This document shows positions 26,731-39,230 of a DNA stretch of 64,000 nucleotides, piece by piece. The position numbers and the translations under genes are program-made. Every line of letters starts with the position of its first letter. Within the stretch, counting starts at the first letter, position 1. Source of the DNA: Uloborus plumipes. Taxonomy: Eukaryota; Arthropoda; Arachnida; Araneae; Uloboridae. The notes under the pieces were generated by a model. That model saw only the letters and a program-made list of their open reading frames with translations. It was not told the origin of the DNA and searched no databases. The DNA lies in assembly GCA_038373865.1 (NCBI GenBank), contig JAXGGA010004757.1, forward strand, positions 20,804 to 84,803. Reading direction: 5' to 3'.

Positions 26731-27675
26731 GGGTCATTCCAGCGAAAATGGTACAAATCATGTCCGAGACTTTGGAATTTTTCAAAATCAATTTTAGTAA
26801 TTACCACCCATTAAGTGTATTTTTTATTGGTTCTCCATTTAATTTTGTGCCATCAAGTATCAATTTATTAGGTATAATCCATTTAGAAAGGATACAAAAA
26901 TAATCATCTTTGTCAGAAGAAAGAGAAAATGACGTGTTCCAGCTTCAAATTGCTAGAATTTTGAATGTGATTTAAAATTAAACTGAAATGTAACAACAAA
27001 ATAAATGACACTACACTGCACAAGAGATGCTTCTGACACCATTTCTGCAGATTATTACGCAAATGAAAAAAAAAAATTCCCCCCAAAACACTGTTATTTA
27101 ACCATGTCCCTAGATTTTCTATGTTTCGAATTGTCCACTCTGTTAGAAGCCTTTTGGAAATAAAATAAACAATTGCATTCAATCTTATATATATTTTTAA
27201 AAATATAGGTAGTATAACTGCCGTGATTAGCTTGCTACATTGAATTATATAGTCAACAAACAGGGTGATCCTCATTCTTTTCTTATGGTAGTAAATTTGA
27301 ACTGTTGGATGTCCACTCTGTTAGAGCCGATTTCATGATGAAAAAAAAAAAAAAATAGATTTTTTATTGAAATTGCATACAGACCTACAGTTTTAGGCTG
27401 TTTATTCCACTTTATGCTTTTTCTGTGATTCTAACTTTTCTTTGTGATTATAAAGATATTTTTAAAGGCTTATTTGTCCACTCTGTTATAGAGTTATCAA
27501 AATATTTGAAATCCTTTCATAAATGAATCGTGTACTAGTTATTTACACTTTATTATACACAAATAAATGGAAACTCAATAAAAAAAATATGATTAGTTGG
27601 TAGAAATTATTTAAAATGATAATTTTCAGTAAAGAGTTTCAGACATGATTTGTACCATTTTCGCTGGAATGACCC
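26731..27675. mobile_element. Non-autonomous element with GGGTCATTCC ends
   Basis: Both ends read GGGTCATTCCAGCGAAAA then TGGTACAAATCATG, inverted and essentially perfect for over 30 bp. The flanks AAA/AAA are not a secure duplication. There is no transposase. A motif TGTCCACTCTGTTA occurs three times on one strand at 27132, 27310 and 27475. Ends align with the element at 18888-20019 as GGGTSATTCY...AAAATGG...CAAAT, so the two belong to one group. Confidence 0.75.
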
Positions 27676-28141
27676 AAATACATTTTTGGGTTAATGACTC
27701 TTAAGAAAAAGAGGAAAAAATACTTTTGTGCTGAGGTGTAAAACATTATAAACCAAAGTATAAAATGCACAATTTTGGGGGAAAAAAAGCAGATGCACGG
27801 GTTTTGGGATTACAAGTAGCACCAATTTTTTCAATGTGCAGTAATCGATATCGTGGATTGAAACCAGCATTCTGCACAATTTCCTTTTGCTAAATTTCGC
27901 ATTTCATTACTCGCTTCATACTTGTTTATTATCTTTTACGAATACTACTTGTAGTTTATGTAGCGTACTTATGATTAGTTTGGATTTACTTATTTTTTAG
28001 ACTGCAGGAGCAACATTATTTTTAACACTATTACTAAATCAGTTCCAGTTTTATATTAAATGCATTGCTTCAGTTTATTCAGTTTATACGTTATTTGACA
28101 CGTTGCAGAAAAAAGTTTAAGTACTTTATGTAAGCGCATAT

Positions 28142-28597
28142 CAGGGGTGCCCATCCCCCCCCCCAAGCTCAATGGCGCAAATTCCCCCCCCCCCCCAAAT
28201 TTTTCACAACCCTCTTGTGCCTTTTATTTTTATATTTACCCATCTTTTTTATTTTATTAATTTTTTAAAATCATTAATTATTTTTTTAAATATTATTTAT
28301 TTTTTTAAATTATAACTATTATTTTTTTTCTATATTAACTTTTTAAAAGTACTAACTTTGCGCATAATATAATCGCCTTTTTCCTTTCCAGACATTCCAA
28401 GTACACAAATAAATAAATAAATAAATAAATAATAAAGTAATAATTTTAATTTAAAAAATCAGTAAATATTTAATTTGAAAATAAATTAATAAATAATTTA
28501 AGTAAATAAATAAATTAGTTTTAAAAAATCCTCCCCCCCCCCCCAAATTTTGATGGCGCAACTTGCGCCATAATCCCCCCCCTTGTAGGCACCATTG
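28142..28597 (+). mobile_element. hAT-type MITE with 8 bp target duplication
   Basis: The left end is CAGGGGTGCCCATC and the right end, inverted, is CAATGGTGCCTAC. The octamer GCGCATAT lies immediately on both sides (28134-28141 and 28598-28605). An 8 bp duplication with CA-type ends marks hAT. The interior is AT-rich with C-runs and an AAAT tetranucleotide tract near 28408. A diverged copy is at 4142-4560. Confidence 0.8.
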
Positions 28598-28734
28598 GCG
28601 CATATAACGGGTGAATTACAAAATCTGCTCTTTGTCTACGTGCAAAATATTTCTTTTTAAGGATGTAAGCTTTCTTAAATAATTCTTTACTATTCTTTTT
28701 GGTGATTTTTTTAAAGAAATGATATTTTGAAGTA

Positions 28735-29952
28735 CACTGAAGTGACAAAAGTCATGGGATACCTCTTAATATCGTGTCGGCCCTCCTTTTGCCCGGCGAA
28801 GTGCAACAACTCGACGTGGCATGGACTCAACAAGTCGTTGGAAGTCTTCTGCAGGAATATTGAGCCATGCTGTCTCGATAGACGTCCATTATTGTGAAAG
28901 CGTTGATGGGGCAGGATTTTGGGCACGAACAGACCTCTCGATGGTGTCCCATAAATGCTCAATGGGATTCATGTCGGGCGATCTAGGTGGCCAAATCATT
29001 CGTTGGAATTGTCCAGAATTTTCTTCAAACCAATTGCGAACAGTTGTGGCCCGGTGACATGGCGCATTGTCATCCATAAAAATCCCATCGTTGTTTGGGT
29101 ACATGAAGTCCATGAATGGCTGCAAGTGATCTCCAAGTAGCTGCACATAAGCATTTCCAGTCAATGTTCGGTCCAGTCGCACTAGAGGACCAAGTCCATG
29201 CCATGAAAAAACAGCCCACACCATTACGGAGCCACCACCAGCTTGAACAGTGCCTTGCTGACAGTTTGGGTCCATGGCTTCGTGGGGTCTGCGCCACACT
29301 CGAACCCTACCATCGGCTCTTACCAGCTGAAATCGTGACTCATCGGACCAGGCCACGGTTTTCCATTCATCTAGGGACCAACCGATATGCTCACGTGCCC
29401 ACGAGAGTCGCTGCAAGCGATGTCGTTCTGTCAGTAAAGGCACTCGAGTCGGTCTTCTGCTGGAATAGCCCAAGAAATCCAAATTTCTCCGCACAGTTCT
29501 AGCAGACACGTCCATTGTACGTCCCACATTGATTTCTACGGTGATTTGACGCAGTGTTGCTTGTCTGTTAGAATTTACGACTCTTTGCAGACGTCGCCGG
29601 TCTCGATCTTTAAGTGCAGGCGGTCGACCACTGCGCTGTCCATGGTGGGATGTTATGCCTGAAATTTCATACTCTCGGCACACTCTTGACACAGTGGATC
29701 TGGGAATGTTGAATTCTCTAACGATTTCCGAAATGGCATGACCCATGCGTCTAGCTCCAACTAACATTCCGCGTTCAAAGTCTGTTAATTCACGTCGTGC
29801 GGTCATCATCACGTTAAAACCTCTTCACATGAATAACTTGAACAGAAATGAAAGCTCTGTAAAAGCACTGCGCATTTATACCTGTTCTATGCGATGCTAC
29901 TGCCATCTGAAAATTTGCATATTGCTATCCCATGACTTTTGTCACTTCAGTG
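28735..29952 (-). mobile_element. Tc1-like element, CACTGAAGTGACAAAAG ends
   Basis: Ends CACTGAAGTGACAAAAGT then CATGGGATA, inverted and perfect for about 27 bp, with TA at 28733-28734 and 29953-29954. 1218 bp. The perfect ends suggest a fairly recent copy. Confidence 0.9.
28889..29812 (-). pseudogene. Tc1-like transposase, truncated by one stop codon
   Basis: 307 codons from ATG at 29812. An N-terminal paired-like DNA-binding region holds GARRMGHAISEIVREFN and STVSRVCREYEI, followed by a GQRSGRPP hook, then a second helix-turn-helix. The DDE domain shows WSDESRF (first Asp), MDDNAPCH (second Asp) and MNPIEHLWD (Glu), so the DD34E triad is present. The frame ends at TAA (28889-28891) after TLSQ. 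The same frame continues for about 40 codons with sequence typical of a Tc1 C-terminus (ETAWLNIPAEDFQRLVESMP) to about 28770, so the stop is probably a mutation in a family member that is otherwise intact. The truncated product keeps the triad but lacks the final helix. Confidence 0.85.
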
Positions 29953-29954
29953 TA

Positions 29955-30774
29955 TATCTTAATGCAAAAGTTTTTAAAAAAGTGCTTTTAGACAGAGCGG
30001 AAACGCAACTGTTAAATTGCTTCAGGAAAACCAAATAATCCACTCCTCTGAGATAATTTATTGCTAAAGGTACTTTAAGTTACATTTTAAGAAGGTTTGA
30101 GTAACCTATTGGGAACATAAAACTATTTTTCTTAAGCTCTCTCCAGAAATGAGTGTGATGTTTACAGCAGCAAATGATTTGTAACTTTTTAAATAAGAAG
30201 ATTGAGGGAGGAGAATGGCAACTCATTTATCATTGAAGCAAAGCAGGGAAAACGTCATAGGGTTTTTGCATTTTAGGTGTAGGGATTCAAACTTGAGATA
30301 TTTTTTTTAATTGTTTTTGTGGAAAGAAATTCCTTTTGCATGCCCTGTCTATTACATAGATCGGAAAATTTCTGACGCGTGTGCCCGAAGACAAGCATCC
30401 GTTGTTTTTAGTTTTAATCATAGGAATTAATTAATTCACCATCGTGTCATTTCATATCTGTTAGAGTATAAACATTTCTTCCCAAAAGTTAAATGTTTTT
30501 CAGCTATTTTATTTTAATATTAAATATATTTGCCTATACATTTGTAATCCAATCTATCATTGTCTTTCGTAATGTTTTATGGTAAAAAATAATAATAATT
30601 TTAATTCAATGTTAGTAATAGGCATAATGAATGAAAACATAAACGAATATGCTATTTTATTTTACCTTAAAACTAATTTACTGCATATAGAAATGAACTC
30701 TATACGAAAGTGAATGAGAGCTTTGAATTTTTTTGGGTTATATTTCGAGAAAAATTGCAAAATAAAAAAAAAGG
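29955..30774. other. No gene seen
   Basis: AT-rich; no domain, RNA or paired repeat recognised. Confidence 0.5.
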
Positions 30775-31080
30775 TACTGTCTGATTTTCTTAGGTAAAAC
30801 TTTCCGCATATTTACGCATGCGTCAGGTCTTCTCTGATCTTACTAAAATAGTGGTAATAGGTAAGATTACAAAGAGGGGAGGAATAATAAGAAGCATTTT
30901 GAGCCGTATTAAACAACGTAGAACGATGCTAATTTCAAATACATAGTTTAGCTGAATATGTCAAAGGATAACAAATGCAAGTTTTAAATTGAAAACTTCG
31001 GAAAGTTCCCACTCACAACCCATTACCCCTTTTTAAAGTTTAATGGTTCACGAGTGCTAGGCACGGCTTTCACGGACGGA
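30775..31080 (+). repeat. Dispersed 310 bp repeat, copy 3
   Basis: Begins TACTGTCTGATTTTCTTAGG and ends CACGGACGGA. Full-length alignment with 5568-5880, including AAACAACGTAG and TTTAGCTGAATATGTCAAA. Confidence 0.7.
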
Positions 31081-31613
31081 CTTTACCGAGCACGACAATT
31101 TTTATCAGATATGAAACAAAATTTTCATGAAAATGCATTCATTTAAGACTGGTACGAAACATGTTCAAATAATGTTCAGAGCAATGTTCGCTTTACAATT
31201 TTTTTTCAACTTACAATTTTCTGATGCAGAAAAAGTCCTGGATATTTTAAAGGCTTTTCTAAAAAGCTTGTTTTTGGAATTATTTTGCAAGATAACAATT
31301 TTATAAAAATAAGAAACAGAAAAAAACACATTAATGAACTTTCCCATGAACAAATTAACTTTTAAATATGCTGCATATAAAATAGGAAAACCCGAGGAAA
31401 AAACTATGCGGGAATTTCTTTTTAATGTTTAAACATTACTATTATATACTAGTAAACTAAAACTCATTAATATTATAGTGTGTTTCTTGAGCGTGATGTC
31501 TTTTCCCAAGTAAATAATTATATTTATACGAACTTACCGAACATAAGCATGCTAGATCTGATCTCCAGTCTAATTATAGAATTTTCTTTGTGAATTTGAT
31601 TATTCTTCTTCAG

Positions 31614-31707
31614 AGGCATTGCAGCTTGCTCTAGCTCAAAGCAGTCATAATTATGTTTCGTCATTTGGTTCCATTTCGAGCGATAATTCTCCTGGCTCCC
31701 TTACGAG
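31614..31707 (+). CDS. Candidate host exon A
   Basis: Acceptor TATTCTTCTTCAG precedes the block and a donor GAG|GTATTT follows. The open phase reads ALQLALAQSSHNYVSS then FGSISSDNSPGSLT, ordinary soluble-protein composition quite unlike the surrounding AT-rich frames. It begins with two bases and ends with two bases of split codons. I do not recognise the protein. The block sits outside every repeat I could delimit. Confidence 0.4.
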
Positions 31708-32365
31708 GTATTTTGTTTTCTTTTTCATCTTTGTCTCTTTAGACGAAATCATTTTGATTTCTCATTCTATTTTCCTAAAATTGCTTGAGGTTATTATTTT
31801 CTTTATACGTGTTACATGCTATACGTGACACTTATGTACTCAAAAAATAATACTAGTAATAATGTTCAAAAGTTCTAATCATATAAATATTACTTCATAA
31901 CGATTCTTTATAAGTAAATCTCAAATAAAGAAATATATTACAGAAAATACATATATAGCATAAAAATAATATCAATTCACTTAAAATAAGTTTGATAATG
32001 AAAATAACAGTATAGTTTAATATTGTTAAAAAAGTTTAAAAATAATTATAAGCACTTAAAGTTGCTATAAATAATAAAAAAAGAGCAATAAATGAGAAAG
32101 ATAAATACAATTTATTAAAAATAATAGTAATAAATCGCGTAATTCAATAACAAACATTTAGATAACTCAAAAAATACTAGAACATAATCATAATAATAAG
32201 TAGTGTGCTTTTTAATAATAAAAACTAAAGACACTAAAACAATAATAATACATAACAATGCAAAGTAAAAACTAATACAATTCCTCAATAATAAGAGTGA
32301 CTGAAAAAACGTAAACATATTAGACCATTGAAACAATAACTTATACTAAAACAGTTTAAAAGGTT
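31708..32365. other. AT-rich, AATAAT-like low complexity
   Basis: Degenerate AATAATA tracts and no coding signal. Confidence 0.5.
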
Positions 32366-32543
32366 AATATGTGCTTGGGTCCCTTTTCGCCAAATAAGCA
32401 AAAGGCGCGCCAAGCGTGGTAACCCTGGCTATTTTTGCGTAGTGTCTCTCCCAGCTTTCAACTCCGCCAGACAACACGCAAAACCGCGCCAATTGGGGAC
32501 TTTTTGAAAATGCGCCAAGCAGGGTCCCAAAGCACATTTTCAC
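32366..32543. mobile_element. Small MITE-like inverted repeat
   Basis: TATGTGCTTGGGTCCC on the left and, inverted, AATGTGCTTTGGGACCC on the right; inner arms share GGCGCG and GCCAAGC blocks. About 178 bp, unusually GC-rich for this window. Confidence 0.6.
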
Positions 32544-33828
32544 CGTTTAAAAATATTAGAACATAACAATAACAATAATAGTTATAATAAGCTCTATTAA
32601 AGATGTCAAGTCTAGAAAGACCTAAAAGTGACAGCGAGTGTGTATGTACTTCATTAAAAAACATTTAAACCTGAATTAAGGAATAAAAGACTAGTGGCTG
32701 GTTAGTGAGAAGCTACATTGATGCATTTTGCTTTCATTCTTTTATTTCATAGTGCTTCAACTGGTGTTTCATGGATTTTAAATACAATATTTTAACTAGA
32801 AGGGATAAAAAGAGACCCTGCTTTTTTCTGGAAAAAAGTTATTTCCCACTGGTCGACTGATCAAATTGGTATAACTTTGATATACCCCCAAAAATTAAGC
32901 GTCAAATCTGGCGCTGCTACGGACTTTTTAGGGTTGCTGTTTCTTATTTTGGTGTTACCAGTTTGGGTTTTTTCAGCTTTTAGGTTTTTGCTGTTGCCAA
33001 ATTTAGTATTTTCTTGTATTTTGTACAATTTTTAAATTTTTTAAAAAAGTTTTGTGGCAACAATTTTTGGATTTCATATATGTCTACAAAAAAGTCGCCA
33101 AATTTTCAATTGGGGGGGGGGGGGGTATATCAAAGCGATTCCATCAAATTAGTAATGGTTTATGTGCTTTGTTTAAACAAGTCACTCTTTGATAATATCG
33201 ATATTATTTTACGGTTCTGGTTGAGTTTTTTGAGAGATCTTTTTGAATATGCCAGGGTTGCCCAGAAAACTTGGCGGATCACCTGACAGAGATCTCTTGC
33301 CATTTAACAATCTATCTATCCAGAATCTATTTTTAATAATATTGAACTTTGATGGTGGATAACTTGGTGTACATTATATTTGGGGCAACTTAATGCAAAA
33401 AAAAAAAACAAAAAAAAAAAAAAAAAAAATGTCGTAAACGAAAAAATAAATCAACATTTTATTTTGCACATTAATCTAGTACCTCCACGTCGTTCTAAGC
33501 AGAATAAATCTCGTTTACTAAGAGTAAAAATGATTTTTTTTTACTTTTTGGAGAAACGCTTTTGATTTTTTCTTGCAGCTACAAAGATTTTCTCCATTCC
33601 CTTCTAAGTACATTTATTGTCAATAATAAAAATTAAACTTTCAAAGCAGTAGATTTCTATTTAACTGTAGAACGTTTCTATTCACAATACAAATTAACTA
33701 CAGAAAGCGCTGCAGTATTTGGATAATGGCGACTAAAAGAGGTAAAACAAAGACAGACCCATTTATTTAGATATAACCTGACCAATGAAATATTTGCATT
33801 TGTGAGCGCAAATTTGAAACGTTTTACT
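32544..33828. other. No gene seen; G and A homopolymers
   Basis: Includes G-run 33112-33125 and A-rich run 33397-33429. No recognised coding or RNA signal. Confidence 0.5.
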
Positions 33829-33830
33829 TA

Positions 33831-33937
33831 CCCAGGTAGCACAAATAACCTTTAAACGTTTTATAAACTCTTTAAGCGGTTGTTACAACGTTAATAACTA
33901 TTTTACAACCTTTAAAAAACGAAGTGTGCTACTTGGG
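33831..33937. mobile_element. 107 bp MITE, TA-flanked
   Basis: Ends CCCAGGTAGCAC and, inverted, CCCAAGTAGCAC, with TA on both sides (33829-33830, 33938-33939). Very short; no coding. Confidence 0.6.
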
Positions 33938-33939
33938 TA

Positions 33940-34960
33940 CTTTGCTAGTCTTTTAAATGACCCTAAAGTGGCGTATTCAATGTCAAGAATAGCGAAATTT
34001 ATGCAAATTTTAGTTTCATTGTTGTTTCGAGTTGAATATAATCTGAAAAGAAGATAAAGATATTGTGAAAAACAGTGACATTGCTTAACTTAAATTTATC
34101 TTAAAGTTCTAATTTCGATTCAGAGTTCAAATATGAGTAGTTTTCATAGAACTTCTATTCGTGCGGGGGAAAAAAACACGACACTTTTTATAAGTAAGAG
34201 CATTGTTATACACTTTTATGATTTAAAATGTGAATTACGAAACATGTGATCTTTTTAAAACTATTTATATTAAAAAAAAAACTTTCGTCAACTCTCCTAC
34301 TACTTTCTCTGGGTGCCCCAGGATTTTCGTGCCAAATTTGGGAAGATCTGACTTTAACTGCAGGTTTATACAAAGACACACACATGCACACAATTTTTGT
34401 AATTTATGAAGATTTTTTCCGCATAAAGCTCTTTGCGAAAGCAAAATTCTTGATTAAAAAAATTAATCCTTTTTAGAAAATAATTTATTAACGTATTTTT
34501 TAAGGACAACTTGCAAAGATATTTCAGCAAGCCTTTAAAAACGTGTTTGGTAAAATTACAAAAAAATAATTTGAGCCAAATAAACTAAAGAAAGCAAAGA
34601 AATTAAAAAGAATACATTATTATTTATACATCAAAGAAGAAATTCGTTTTAGTATTTTTCCTCCTAAACTATTTCAAAATATTTTTATAATTTAAGATTA
34701 GAAGCAATAGCGAAACTTAATGTAAAATTCAGAAAAATGTCTATTGCTTTATATTTCTCCCTAGATTATTAATATGCCTACGCTTAATGAATTGAACGGA
34801 AAATAAAACTTAAATTGCTGACAAGAAATAAAATTGTTAAAAAAAGAGAAAATATATTTATAGTTTTTTCCGAAGAGTTTCGTTTTTGAGTTAAGAATTG
34901 CTTTACTCATTATTTCCGAAATTTCAAAACTGTTTTTCATTTAAATAAATTTCTGAATGC
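33940..34960. other. No gene seen
   Basis: AT-rich; a 76-codon frame at 34246 has no domain. Confidence 0.5.
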
Positions 34961-35088
34961 CTCATTATTTTCTTCTATATCTAATATATAGAAGAAAATA
35001 TTGGATTCGTGAAAATTTTCGAATGTCGAATTTTGACGGATTTACACGTTTCGAGGTGCGCTGAGTCCATTTCGATCATTTTTGGAAA

Positions 35089-35421
<333 letters not shown>

Positions 35422-35559
35422 TGAGAGACTGTATGTGTGTGACCAGTTTTTGTGGCTGCGCTAGAGCAAAAACCACTGCATGAAATCGAACAAAAATTTT
35501 TGCACTTATGTACCACCATGTGAACTGGTGCACCTGACTTTTTTTAGCCAAGGGAGGTG

Positions 35560-36010
35560 GAGCAATCACACGTTGTCTGCGCGTGGGTGATTGCTATATC
35601 TCAGGAAGTAACCGGCGGAATCAAACGAAAATTGGTCCATAGGTAGACCCTATTGAGTACAGGTACTGATTCAATTTGTGTGTCACTATCTCAAAGAGGG
35701 GGGTGGAGCAATCGAGCGTTCTTCTTATTTAATGTAACTGCTATATCTCGAGAAGTAATGAACGAAATCGAACAAAAATTGGGACTCAAGTAGACGTTGA
35801 AGTGTGCAAGAGCTGATTCAATTTTTGTGTCAATTGTTTTAAGGGGGGTCGTGCAATCAAAAGTGCTTATGTTGTCATTGCACCTGCTATATCTAGAGAA
35901 ATATTGCTGCGATTTGAATGAAATTTAGAATAACACTGACCCAATATGGAAGCAAGCATCGATTAAATTTTGGTGGCAATCGCCCAACTAGGAGGGTGGG
36001 GTGATTTTTG
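35560..36010 (+). repeat. Tandem repeat, period about 147 bp
   Basis: Anchor motif GCTATATCTC (or CTATATCTAG) falls at about 35593, 35740 and 35886, spacing 146-147. Each unit also has a GGTGGAGCAATC-like block and a GAACAAAAATT-like block. The same family is found inverted at 8281-8690. Confidence 0.7.
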
Positions 36011-36222
36011 CGCTTAGTCAGCAGAAAAATGCAGTGCGAAAAATGAATTCATTAAAAAATCGCTTTCACGCTATTTAATTATCAAAACATCTGAAAACTT
36101 TCAATGATTTGAAATTTTTAACTGTTGCCAATTTCTTTTTGCTAATAAAGAATGTTTGCAATTAATCTAAACAAGGCTTTTGCAATGATTTCCAATTTCG
36201 CTCATTAATTCTGCGTTTGCAG

Positions 36223-36272
36223 GAGGATTACGATAATTGGGAAATTGGAGCTGTCTCCAGCTATTCGGGCGA
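36223..36272 (+). CDS. Candidate host exon B
   Basis: Acceptor TTCTGCGTTTGCAG and donor GA|GTATTT enclose 50 bp. Two frames are open. Read from the first base it gives EDYDNWEIGAVSSYSG. Spliced to exon A (31707, two bases left over) it gives RRITIIGKLELSPAIRA. I cannot tell which, if either, is used and I recognise neither. The composition stands out from the flanks. Confidence 0.35.
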
Positions 36273-38580
36273 GTATTTTATTTTGTAACCGGAATTCATA
36301 AGATAGATGTAGGAGAAAGTTTCGTTCAGTTAGTTTTTTCTTTCTTTCGGTGGTTTTCTTAGTAGGTTTTCTCAGGTGATTTACTTGGTTTAGTTCACTG
36401 ATTATAATTTCATTATTGGCGACCAGGTTTCTTCTTACAAATCCGTATCTCAGGAAGTGGTTTTCTTCGTTGTTCATATAAGAGTTATTTGGATTAAAAT
36501 AATACATGAAAAAAAAATACTGCAAGTATGTCAGTGTATGTCCCAAGAAAAAAAAAACATAGTAATACTGCAAGCATACAAGAACATGTTAACAAGCTTT
36601 CATTAATAACTATTAGTATGATAACTATCGGATCTCGGATTATATAGACAATATGAATGCAAATATGCACCAAAAATGTTTAATTCGCTCAAAAAAAAAA
36701 AAAAAAAAAAAAAAACCGCAAGTAAAAATAAAGGAAAAATTAAAACAAAGAAGGAAATGAATTACTCGCCTTTCTATTCCTGTATTTTTTATATTTTTAG
36801 TGATAAATGACTGTTTATGCCCATCATTTTGTTTGATTCATCAAGTATTTGTGCATCTGGGTTTCCTGGATTTCTTACATTTTCTTAAGTTTGAAAATGA
36901 AGGATGTAAATTTTTAAGATTACTTTCTTAGGAAGCATTTACGGATTATAAACTTTACGAGTTATATATTACGTTTTATGTAAAGATTTTTTTAATTATG
37001 CTTACTATGCGCAGTTTAATTAAGATATTTACGAACAAAAGATAAAAAATTTTAACACTTTTAATATCAAATATAATTCCGGGATTGAGTAACAGACTTT
37101 GAGTAAGAAAACTCGCTCTCCTGGAAAACAGAAATACCACGCTCTTGTCATTTTCTATACATTGAGCGCATAGTTTAAATGTAGAATATTTAAAGTGAGT
37201 TTTATTTATTTTTTATGGTAAGCTCTTCAGAAAGACTCAGTATAAATTTTAAGACAATTTTAAAAGTTTACTTAAAAAAGAATTTAGGGATTAGAAAATG
37301 TCAAGTTTTTGGAGACTTACCCTCATGTTTCTTTTTCAATATGAAGCATTTTTATGTTTTTTCTTTGATGGTACATAAAAAATAAATAATCGAAGCGTGA
37401 GCAGGTTGTTTTACAGCCCTGAGCAAGTAAAATATAGCTCAATTTTTTTATGGAACACTCTTTTTCCGTCAATTATTATTAACTAGACTCATGACATAGT
37501 TATTAACCAATTTACTATAGCAAGATATATCTAAGTAAGAAGACCATAGTGAAAATATCAATTAGTAACACAAAGAAGTGTAGTTATTAAAGTAGAAAGA
37601 AATTGCGAAATAAATATATAAAATAGACAAAAAATGACTTTCTTGGAATAAGCTTTTCATGCTTAAGAGGGTTTTGCCTTTACACAAGAGAAAATACAAA
37701 TCTCTGTCAAAGAAAAAAAGTTCATTTTGCTATCAGAAGATAAATGATTTAACATTGCATGTAAATTTTCTTTTCCTCAGAAACTTTATTGCTTATGCTT
37801 TCTCAGCTGTGAAAAATAGTTTTATGTATTCAGTTTTATGATACACTATTGTTTACGAAACGTAAAATGTATCTCCGGCGTTACCTCCTGTTCAAGGAGG
37901 AAAAACTAATTTATTCGCGTGACTTAACATGATGAAGAGCTTGCAGAATTTTATGCTTACTTGCAGTTTTATGAACTTCATGAAAGCTTTGTTGCAACAT
38001 TTTGACAAATACTCATAACTTATACAAGGACAGTTATTAAAAAATGACTTTGACTATTATAGTTATTCGTTTTAAGAACGTTTCTATAATTGAGAGTATA
38101 AAACTAATACTTTTGTAAACTAAGTACGGGTTTAAACTTAGATTGAAAATTGAAATGAATAATTTGATGTTTTGTTTTGAGTTGAACTGCAATGGTAAAT
38201 GTTTCATTTTTAATTGACTGCGAGCTATATATTTCCATCGTTAAATGCTTTATTCTTAACTTTAACTATATTTTGAGTTATTTGTTTTCTCCCACCTGAT
38301 TCATGATCATTTAGATAATTCTACACAAGTATGTTTCATTCTCTTATGTATTAATAGTGCAATTGTAGTTACATTTTAATTTGCTCACTATAGTCGTGAT
38401 TACATGCACTACAAACTATTAAAATATGTATAAAAAATTTACGAAATTTCTAAATCATGCACAAAAATAGAAAAAAAAAGCACTGATAATCTTGTCACTG
38501 ATGAAAGAAAAAATTGTATCTTAATAAAAATATTCGTGGTCTTTCTATTCATATACTTTGTTATTACGGCGATAAATATA
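36273..38580. other. No gene seen
   Basis: 2.3 kb of AT-rich DNA with an A27-type run at 36690-36715. Short open frames without domains (36205 minus, 37659 plus). Confidence 0.5.
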
Positions 38581-39230
38581 CAGGGTGTCCACTCCAATCG
38601 TGGACCAATAGCTAATTTCTAAACCGTTAGAGATAAGCATATAGTTTATTTAGGAAAAAATCTCCAAATTATGAAAGGAATTTTGTGTCTATTCAATGTT
38701 TTTCAAAAAATCAAATTTTGAAAGAGTTACGAAATTTAAATTTTTATACAGCCCCCCAGTCCTATCAATCATATTTAGTAAAACATTCTTAACACTGTAA
38801 CGTTTAAAACTAAAAAAAATCACTCTTCTACGACAAAAATTGACCGAGTTATGACGTTTTGAAAAATCAAGATTTTGCATTGTTTCATGACGTCATCGAG
38901 AGATCGCTTAAGGGACCGTATGCGAAATCCTTCAAAATCTTGATTTTTCAAAACGTCATAACTCGGTCAATTTTTGTCGTAGAAGAGTGATTTTTTTTTA
39001 GTTTTAAACGTTACAGTGTCAAGAATGTTTTACTAAATATGATTGATAGGACTGGGGGGCTGTATAAAAATTTAAATTTCGTAACTCTTTCAAAATTTGA
39101 TTTTTTGAAAAACATTGAATAGACACAAAATTCCTTTCATAATTTGGAGATTTTTTCCCAAATAAACTATATGCTTATCTCTAACGGTTTAGAAATTAGC
39201 TATTGGTCCACGATTGGAGTGGACACCCTG
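38581..39230. mobile_element. 650 bp foldback element with about 297 bp near-perfect arms
   Basis: The arm at 38581-38877 starts CAGGGTGTCCACTCCAATCG. The inverted arm at 38933-39230 ends with its exact complement. I see only isolated differences between arms and a 55 bp loop. TATA flanks both outer ends, so a TA or TATA target duplication is likely. No coding capacity. A transcript would form a roughly 300 bp duplex. Confidence 0.9.
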
